Below are positions 59,201 to 64,000 of a stretch of 64,000 nucleotides of DNA, piece after piece. Made by a program: the position numbers and the translations under genes. The notes under the pieces are model-generated. The model saw nothing but the letters and a program-made list of their open reading frames with translations, made no database searches and had not been told where the DNA came from. Every line of letters begins with the position of its first letter. Position 1 is the stretch's first letter. This DNA is from Streptomyces sp. NBC_01485 (lineage in GTDB: Bacteria > Actinomycetota > Actinomycetes > Streptomycetales > Streptomycetaceae), in NCBI RefSeq assembly GCF_036227125.1, contig NZ_CP109435.1, positions 8,990,001-9,054,000 of the forward strand, in the 5' to 3' direction.

Positions 59201-62200
59201 GGAGTTCGACGTCACGCGCGGCGGCCGGGTCGAACACCGCGTCCCAGTCCACGGGCACTCCGTGGGCGTGCGCGGCGGCCAGCGAGGCGGTGAACTGTGC
59301 CTGTTCCTGCTCGCGCCGGGCCGAGCCGAGGACGGCCGCGGCGGCCCGGCCGCTCCCGCCTTCCCGTCCCCCTGCCGCCTCCACCGTCTGCTCCACCGCG
59401 AAGGTGAGGATCGGGTGCGGACTCATCTCGACGAACGTGGTGTGCCCCTGGTCGAGCAGCGCGCGGACGACCTCCTCGAACCGCACGGTCCGGCGCAGGT
59501 TCCGGTACCAGTAGTCGGCGTCGAGGCCGCTGGTGTCGAACTCGCCCGCGGTGACCGTGGAGTGGAAGCGCACTGCCGCGGAGCGCGGCGCGACCGGCGC
59601 CAGGACCTCGGCCAGACGCTCCTTGATCGACTCGACCTGGGGGGAGTGCGAGGCGTAGTCGACGGGGACCCGCCGGGCCCAGATGTCCTCGGCGGCGCAG
59701 CGGGCGAGCAGCCCGTCCAGCGCGTCGGAGTCTCCCGAAACCGTCATGGAGGAGGGGCCGTTGACGGCGGCGACGGATATGAGTCCGTCCCAGTCCTCCA
59801 GGAGCGGCAGCAGCCGCTCGGGCGACGCCGTCACCGACGCCATGCCGCCCCGCCCGTCCATCTCCGCGATGGCCTTGCTGCGCAGCGCCACGACGCGGGC
59901 GGCGTCCTGGAGCGAGAGACCTCCGGCGACGTACGCGGCGGCTATCTCGCCCTGCGAGTGCCCGACCACGGCGTCCGGGTGCACGCCGTGGTGGCGCCAG
60001 AGCGCGGCGAGCGCCGCCATCACTGCGAACAGCGCGGGCTGTACGACGTCCACCCGGTCCAGCGGCGGAGCACCGGGAGCACCGCTGAGGACCTCGTCGA
60101 GCGAGAAGTCGGTGTAGGGCGCGAGCGCGGCGGCGCAGGCGCTGAGCTCCTCGGCGAACACCGGGTGGGCGGCGGCGAGTTCACGGCTCATGCCGATCCA
60201 CTGGGAGCCCTGGCCGGGGAAGACGAAGACGGTCTTTCCGGTACGGGCGTGGGCCCGGGTGACCTGATCCGCCTCATCGCCCCGGGCGACGGCGGCCAGT
60301 CCTGTGAGGAGTTCGGTGCGGGTGGTGCCGGTGAGGGTGGCGCGGTGGTCGAAGTGGGCGCGGGTGTGGGCGAGGGCGGCGCCGATCTGGGTGGGGGTGG
60401 CGTGCGGTTGTGCGGTGGTGAGGTGGGTGTGGAGGCGGCGGGCCTGGGCGCGCAGGGCGGCCGGCGTCTTGGCGGACAGCGACCACGCCACCACGGGAGG
60501 CGTCGCCAAGGGGCTGGGGGAGGAGGGGAGTTCGGGTCGTGGCGTCCGGGCCTCGGGCGCGGGCGTCTCCGCCTGCATGGCGGGTGCCTCCTCCACGAGG
60601 ACGTGCGCGTTGGTGCCGCCCACGCCGAAGGCCGACACCCCGGCCCGGCGGACCCGCTCGCCGCGCGGCCACGGGGTGGCCTCGGTCAGCAGGGCGACGC
60701 CGCCGCCGGACCAGTCGGCCTTGGGCGTGGGCCGGTCGACGTGCAGAGTCCGGGGGAGCACCTCGTGGCGCAGCGCCTGGATCATCTTGATCAGTCCGCC
60801 GACGCCTGCCGCGGCCTGGCTGTGCCCGATGTTGGACTTCAGCGAGCCCAGCCGCAGGGGCGCTCCGGCGGGGCGGTCCTGGCCGAAGACGGCCGTGAGG
60901 GCGTCGATCTCGATGGGGTCGCCGAGCGTGGTGCCGGTGCCGTGCCCCTCGACCGCGTCGATGTCGCGGGGGCGCAGACCGGCGTCGGCGAGCGCCCGGG
61001 TGATGACGCGCTGCTGGGAGCCGCCGTTCGGGGCGGTGAGGCCGTTGCTGGCGCCGTCCTGGTTGACCGCCGTGCCCGGGATGAGGGCGAGGACGCGATG
61101 GTTGTTGCGGCGGGCCTCGCTGAGGCGCTCCAGGAGGAGGACGCCGATGCCCTCGGCCCAGCCGGTGCCGTCGGCGGCCTCCGCGTACGAACGGCACCTG
61201 CCGTCCGGTGAGAGCGCGCGCTGCCTGCTGAACTCGGTGAAGACCTTCGGCGTGGCCATCACAGTGGCGCCGCCCGCCACGGCGAGCGTGCACTCGCCCC
61301 GGCGCAGGGCCTGCACCGCCAGGTGCACGCCCACCAGCGACGACGAACAGGCCGTGTCGACGGTGAGGGCCGGGCCCTCGAAGCCGAAGGCGTAGGCGAC
61401 CCGGCCCGACAGGACGCTGCCCGCGGAGCCGATGCCCCAGTAGCCCTCCAGGTCGCCGGGGCCGGACCGCGCCACGTTCTCGTAGTCCTGGCCGCTGCTG
61501 CCCACGTACACGCCGGTCCGCGACTTCTTCAGGCGGCCGGGGTCGATGCCCGCGTTCTCCAGGGACTCCCAGACGGTCTGCAGGAGCAGCCGCTGCTGCG
61601 GGTCCATCGCCAGTGCCTCGCGGCGCGAGATGCCGAAGAACTCGGCGTCGAAGTCGGCGACCGGGTCGAGGAATCCGCCGGTGCGGGCGTAACTGGTGCC
61701 GGGCTGCTCGGGGTCGGCGCAGAAGAGGCCGTCGAGGTCCCAGCCCCGGTCGCGGGGGAAGTCCGAGACGGCGTCGCGCCCGGTGGCCGCCACCTCCCAC
61801 AGGCCGGCGGCGGAGGTCACGCCGCCCGGGTAACGGCAGGCCATGCCCACGACGGCGATGGGGTCGTCGCCGGAGTCCGGGCCCGCGCCCTCCGCTTCCG
61901 GGGCGTCGTCCTCGGGGTGCGCGAAGCCGAGCAGGCCGAGCAGGTGCTCCGCCACGGCGGCCGCCGTCGGGTGGTCGAAGAGCAGGGTGAGCGGCAGTTC
62001 GAGGCCGGTGGCCTGGCTCAGCCGACTGGTCAGCTCCACGGCCGCGAGGGAGTTGTAGCCGTAGTCGCGGTAGGCCTTCTCCGGGTCGACGTCGAGCGGG
62101 TCCGTGCCCGCCAGGCCTGCGGTCTCCTCACGGACCAGGTCGAGCAGGGCCGCCGGGCGGCGGTCGGCCGGCAGCCCGGCCAGGCGCCCCGCCAAGCCCT

Positions 62201-62279
62201 CGGCCGGCCCGGACTCCCCGGCCCGCACCTCCTCGGCCGGCCCTGATCGCCGGGTCCGCTCGTTCATCGGGTCAGCCAT
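56292..62279 (-). CDS. Modular type I PKS: ACP-KS-AT-DH-KR-ACP (first module with loading ACP)
   Basis: 1,995 residues. An N-terminal ACP with Ser77 (DYGYNSLAAVEL) stands where a loading domain would be, with no loading AT. KS has Cys311 (DTACSSS). AT has Ser775 (GHSQGE) and YASH, predicting methylmalonyl-CoA. DH has His1089 (HAVYGTVLLPG) and Asp1258 (LLDAAFHAQ). KR has TGGTSGLG, the LDD motif of B-type ketoreductases and Tyr1706. The second ACP has Ser1871 (LGLDSLGAV), followed by a docking tail IEEASADDLFDLIDNDLGLG. The expected product is an alpha-methyl, alpha,beta-unsaturated acyl chain. ATG 62279 has GGAGG six bases upstream. Confidence 0.96.
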   Translation of the reverse strand: MADPMNERTRRSGPAEEVRAGESGPAEGLAGRLAGLPADRRPAALLDLVREETAGLAGTDPLDVDPEKAYRDYGYNSLAAVELTSRLSQATGLELPLTLLFDHPTAAAVAEHLLGLLGFAHPEDDAPEAEGAGPDSGDDPIAVVGMACRYPGGVTSAAGLWEVAATGRDAVSDFPRDRGWDLDGLFCADPEQPGTSYARTGGFLDPVADFDAEFFGISRREALAMDPQQRLLLQTVWESLENAGIDPGRLKKSRTGVYVGSSGQDYENVARSGPGDLEGYWGIGSAGSVLSGRVAYAFGFEGPALTVDTACSSSLVGVHLAVQALRRGECTLAVAGGATVMATPKVFTEFSRQRALSPDGRCRSYAEAADGTGWAEGIGVLLLERLSEARRNNHRVLALIPGTAVNQDGASNGLTAPNGGSQQRVITRALADAGLRPRDIDAVEGHGTGTTLGDPIEIDALTAVFGQDRPAGAPLRLGSLKSNIGHSQAAAGVGGLIKMIQALRHEVLPRTLHVDRPTPKADWSGGGVALLTEATPWPRGERVRRAGVSAFGVGGTNAHVLVEEAPAMQAETPAPEARTPRPELPSSPSPLATPPVVAWSLSAKTPAALRAQARRLHTHLTTAQPHATPTQIGAALAHTRAHFDHRATLTGTTRTELLTGLAAVARGDEADQVTRAHARTGKTVFVFPGQGSQWIGMSRELAAAHPVFAEELSACAAALAPYTDFSLDEVLSGAPGAPPLDRVDVVQPALFAVMAALAALWRHHGVHPDAVVGHSQGEIAAAYVAGGLSLQDAARVVALRSKAIAEMDGRGGMASVTASPERLLPLLEDWDGLISVAAVNGPSSMTVSGDSDALDGLLARCAAEDIWARRVPVDYASHSPQVESIKERLAEVLAPVAPRSAAVRFHSTVTAGEFDTSGLDADYWYRNLRRTVRFEEVVRALLDQGHTTFVEMSPHPILTFAVEQTVEAAGGREGGSGRAAAAVLGSARREQEQAQFTASLAAAHAHGVPVDWDAVFDPAAARDVELPTYAFEPTRYWAAPRPAAGDVGDAGLRSTGHPLLTAGAERADGSGWLFTGRVSRGTHGWLDDHAVYGTVLLPGTAFVDMAVLAASHVGCDVVEELTLEEPLVLPDESAVDLQASVGAPDARGRRPVTVHSRPADAAGGDEWTRHAGGFLAPAPAHGDASPAPVSWPPSGADPLDVDGLYDRLADRGFGYGPVFRGLRAAWRRDGVLLAEVDAAAAGGGGSAEGYGVHPALLDAAFHAQLTELAGADGASGQAWLPFTWSGVRVVRPGATHLRVSLTTLGEGTVRMSAVDAAGAPVVTVDSVVARPVAPARLLGARGPADSLFRVDWQAAPVPDPAPGPVSGRWAVLAEDGTTMAHPDAVSGSVAGAGATAPSLPTYPGLPQLAAALDAGGPVPDTVVVLVPAAHGTPTAEAARARAHHTLALLRGWLADERFADARLVLVTRDAVATAPGAAVAPDLAPLWGLVRTAQSEHPGRFTLVDLAGDASDDPARVLPVALAAGEPQVAVRDGVLHIPRAVRVRGASGGPLPFDPDGTVLITGGTSGLGAHLARHLAAERGARHLLLASRRGRDAEGVSELTAELAGLGAQVTVAACDVSDRSATAALLASVDAAHPLTAVVHSAGALDDGLLEALTPERLDRVLAPKVDAALHLHELTESVPLAAFVLFSSVAGTIGGPGQGNYAAANTFLDTFAQWRRAQGLPGLSLAWGLWEETSDMTRHLGDAEVAQLGRSGLAPLATDEGLRLFDAVHGTQDALLLPARLDLGALRAQAREGSLPAVLRALVPAAQGPAGRSGAALPARLAAAAPEERDALVLAAVAAEVAVVLGYEDAGAVDPERPFKELGLDSLGAVRLRNRLSQVTGLSLPSTLVFGHPTVPALAAHLRTLLDEHGAGTQEEAAAPGVHADLDRLAGLLPSVAESDVAAVRTRLRSLLAALDGRGGEDGGGLRRERIEEASADDLFDLIDNDLGLG
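60287..60480. repeat. 194-bp identical block in the KS-AT linker, copy in first PKS
   Basis: The partner of 54647-54840. Within the first PKS gene it spans the same linker before the AT domain. The shared segment has more rigid third-position C/G use than the DNA to either side, as expected for a segment copied as a unit. Confidence 0.93.
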
Positions 62280-62415
62280 GCAGTCCTCCACGTCGTGCTC
62301 CCTGCGCCCTGCGCCTCGCCGCCGCTCCCGCGTACGGGATGCGGCCACAGAGTTCCGTCGTCCGCCCTGGTGAAAGGCCGTCATCCTGCTGGGAGGCCCT
62401 CTTCCAGGGAGCCTC

Positions 62416-63267
62416 CTACGAGGAGGTGGTCTTGCCCGTCAGGAGGAAGGACCGGATGTGCGCGCTGAGCTGTTCGGGCTGGTCCTCGGGAATGAGGGTG
62501 TAGCTGTCTTCGATCTCGACGAGTTGGCCCTGGGGCAGCAGCTCGGCGAGCTTGCGCCCGTGCTCGGGCGGCATCACCTTGTCCTCGGCGGCCCACACCA
62601 CGAGCGCGGGCCGGTCGAAGTCGCTCAACTTCGCTGCCCAGTCGAGCAGTTCACTCTTCGGCGGCACCCCGAGCACGTACTTGCGCAGGTCGCGGCGGAT
62701 CTCCTTGGAGGTCCACAGCGGTTCGAACCAGGCGTTCATCACCTCGTGCGGGACCGGCCGCTTGCTCATCCAGCCCCAGGTCATGGGCAGTCGGCGCATC
62801 GGCTTCCACTTCAGCAGCTTGAAGGCGAAGTTGATGCCGCCCGGCAGCTTCGCCGAGGTGAAGAGGTTGCTTCCGGGCAAGCCCGGCGGGAAGTTGTCGA
62901 ACGCCTCGCACGAGGTGATGACGAGGCGCCCGATGCGCTCGTCCCTGCCCTCGGAGACCAGGGCCTGCGCACCGCCCCAGTCGCTCATCACCAGCGTGAC
63001 GTCACGCAGGTCGAGCCGGTCGAGGAACTCCGCGACCAGCCGGGCCACGCCCGCGATCGACAGGTCCGCGTCCGGCTTCATCGGCCGGCGGTGACCACCC
63101 AGGGGCAACGTCGGCACCACGCACCGGAATTCGGAACGCAGCGGGGCCACCACGTTCCGCCACAGGGAGCCGTCCATCGCGACGCCGTGCAGCAGGACCA
63201 CGACCGGCCCCTCGCCGCCGGTGTCCTGATACTCCACCGTGCCGGCCGAAAGGTCTATTAAAGCCAT
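62416..63267 (-). CDS. Alpha/beta hydrolase (haloalkane dehalogenase / epoxide hydrolase-like)
   Basis: 283 residues. Oxyanion segment VVLLHGVAMDGSLW; nucleophile elbow VMSDWGGAQAL with Asp96 in place of Ser, the form found in epoxide hydrolases and haloalkane dehalogenases. The C-terminal His of that group is not obvious: the expected place reads EDSYTLIPEDQPEQL, so the triad may be altered. It could open an epoxide or hydrolyse an ester in the pathway. ATG 63267 has GAGGAGA eight bases upstream; the frame to 63432 is not used. It is the first gene of the leftward PKS unit. Confidence 0.87.
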   Translation of the reverse strand: MALIDLSAGTVEYQDTGGEGPVVVLLHGVAMDGSLWRNVVAPLRSEFRCVVPTLPLGGHRRPMKPDADLSIAGVARLVAEFLDRLDLRDVTLVMSDWGGAQALVSEGRDERIGRLVITSCEAFDNFPPGLPGSNLFTSAKLPGGINFAFKLLKWKPMRRLPMTWGWMSKRPVPHEVMNAWFEPLWTSKEIRRDLRKYVLGVPPKSELLDWAAKLSDFDRPALVVWAAEDKVMPPEHGRKLAELLPQGQLVEIEDSYTLIPEDQPEQLSAHIRSFLLTGKTTSS

Positions 63268-63440
63268 TTCACATCTCCTCGGAGCTGTACGGGTTGGGGA
63301 GGCCGCGAAGCGGTGCCCGCACCGGACGCAACAGTCGATGCCTAGTTGGACGGCGTGGCGGCTGCCCGGACGGATGAGCCGAGGCAAGCAAAACATCTCA
63401 GACTCATTTTCGCCACCAACAAGTTTGAGCAAGAACGATC

Positions 63441-63458
63441 ATTGCCCTTAAGGGCAAT
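63441..63458. promoter_or_regulatory. 18-bp perfect palindrome in the divergent promoter of the PKS cluster
   Basis: ATTGCCCTTAAGGGCAAT lies between the leftward hydrolase-PKS unit (start 63267) and the rightward ACP gene (start 63683), in a stretch more AT-rich than its surroundings. It is an excellent candidate operator for a dimeric repressor or activator controlling both directions; no regulator gene is visible next to it in the window. The rest of 63268-63682 holds no gene I can support. Confidence 0.75.
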
Positions 63459-63682
63459 AGTCGGCCGTCGGCCGTCTGGGTACCGTGGCAACTCCCGTGC
63501 CGGAGCCGTCCACAGCAAGGTGAAGGACGAGTGTACGGACGAGGTGCGCCGTGCGGCTTCAGCCCGCGGCCCCAGGGGCCATTACTCCGGAAATCCCACC
63601 CTCGATCCCCTGGCGCAGCGGCCGGATCGCGGGCTCATAGAACTTCTGTCATCCCATCACCGTGCATCGGAAAGGCTCTCCC

Positions 63683-63934
63683 GTGATCACTGCTGAAGAA
63701 GTATGTGGCCGAATCGCCAAGAAGCTCGGAAGCAAGGCGAATTCGTACACTCTGAACGAGGACACCGCTTTTGACTCCGTGGGCCTGTCGAGCCTGCAGA
63801 TCGCCGACATCGTCTACACCATCGAGGACGACCTCGACATCGAATTCGACGAGAGCAAGGCCGCGAGCGTGAAGACGGTCGCGGACCTGGTGAAGCTCGC
63901 CGAGGAGACCCAGCAGGGCAGCGCAGTCGCGTGA
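63683..63934 (+). CDS. Free-standing acyl carrier protein
   Basis: 83 residues. The 4'-phosphopantetheine site is Ser37 in DSVGLSSLQIADIVY, a variant of the usual GxDSL with Ser before the modified Ser. Acidic helices (TIEDDLDIEFDE) are typical of ACPs. GTG 63683 has AAAGG eight bases upstream and starts at ITAEEVCGRI; the GTG at 63662 is an alternative. Its stop overlaps the next start (GTGA at 63931), so ACP and methyltransferase are made together, and the ACP may hold the acyl chain during methyl transfer and receive it from the FAAL. Confidence 0.92.
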   Translation: MITAEEVCGRIAKKLGSKANSYTLNEDTAFDSVGLSSLQIADIVYTIEDDLDIEFDESKAASVKTVADLVKLAEETQQGSAVA

Positions 63935-64000
63935 CGACCATCGATTACCAGGGTGCGACCGCAGAGTCCATCAAGCATCACTACGACGTCTCCAACGACT
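63931..64000 (+). CDS. Cyclopropane-fatty-acid-synthase-like methyltransferase, 3' truncated by window edge
   Basis: Only the first 23 codons are in the window, starting at GTG 63931 that overlaps the ACP stop. They read MTTIDYQGATAESIKHHYDV followed by SND. The pattern IxxHYDxSND is the N-terminal signature of the mycolic-acid cyclopropane synthase / CFA synthase family, SAM-dependent enzymes acting on lipid double bonds. A methylene or methyl addition to the unsaturated acyl chain is the likely role. The remaining sequence lies to the right. Confidence 0.75.
   Translation, partial: MTTIDYQGATAESIKHHYDVSND

Noticed and set aside
54705..61211. A 2,168-codon open frame opposite the PKS genes
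   Set aside because: It is antisense to clear KS, AT, DH and KR domains and shows no domain of its own.

Overview
The window is very GC-rich DNA with the gene content of a Streptomyces or close relative: a large LAL-type LuxR regulator, eukaryotic-like Ser/Thr kinases, a SigE-family ECF sigma factor, a WD40/STAND protein, a secreted subtilase, GTG and TTG starts, and a modular type I polyketide synthase (PKS). Genes are tightly packed. I see no rRNA, tRNA, CRISPR, transposase or integrase.

Layout. 1-2673: 3' part of a LuxR regulator. 2716-8162: leftward operon of a lipoprotein and two paralogous membrane kinases whose outer half is a periplasmic-binding-protein-like domain. 8291-8371: octamer repeat and hairpin. 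8466-11879: Baeyer-Villiger-type monooxygenase, then a leftward ECF sigma factor with a membrane partner. 12315-17431: acyl-CoA module that looks like glutarate catabolism (zinc-ribbon protein, family III CoA-transferase, glutaryl-CoA dehydrogenase, 3-hydroxyacyl-CoA dehydrogenase, LysR regulator); two of its promoter regions share a 55-bp element. 17561-32316: catabolic island with alcohol dehydrogenase, carboxymuconolactone-decarboxylase-like protein, extradiol dioxygenase, divergent enolase, LacI repressor, FAH-family hydrolase, MFS transporter, 2-hydroxyacid dehydrogenase, APH-fold kinase, cupin, LysR regulator and a two-component flavin monooxygenase. Five copies of a TGCTAWCGWTAGCA-like palindrome mark a probable LacI regulon there. 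32453-40762: STAND/WD40 protein, subtilase, DUF5990-like protein and the 3' remnant of a short-chain dehydrogenase.

40919-64000 is a lipid-polyketide biosynthetic cluster running off the right edge. A long leftward set of genes (63267 down to 41723, several with 4-base overlaps) encodes an alpha/beta hydrolase, two PKS proteins (ACP-KS-AT-DH-KR-ACP and KS-AT-ACP-TE), a KAS III-like protein without the usual active-site His, an FAD monooxygenase, an AfsA-like hotdog protein, an FAD oxidoreductase, an SDR, a fatty acid desaturase, a fatty acyl-AMP ligase and an acyl-CoA dehydrogenase. A free ACP coupled to a cyclopropane-fatty-acid-synthase-like methyltransferase diverges rightward, with an 18-bp palindrome between. 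A type II thioesterase lies at the left end. The inferred scheme is: a fatty acid is desaturated and possibly methylated or cyclopropanated, adenylated and loaded on an ACP, extended once with methylmalonyl-CoA and once with malonyl-CoA, and released as a beta-keto product that the AfsA-like protein could divert. I do not recognise a known compound from this gene set.

The most interesting items are this cluster, the LacI regulon with its non-standard enolase plus dehydrogenase/kinase pair, and the paired 55-bp element. Functions come from motifs visible in the translations; no database search was run.
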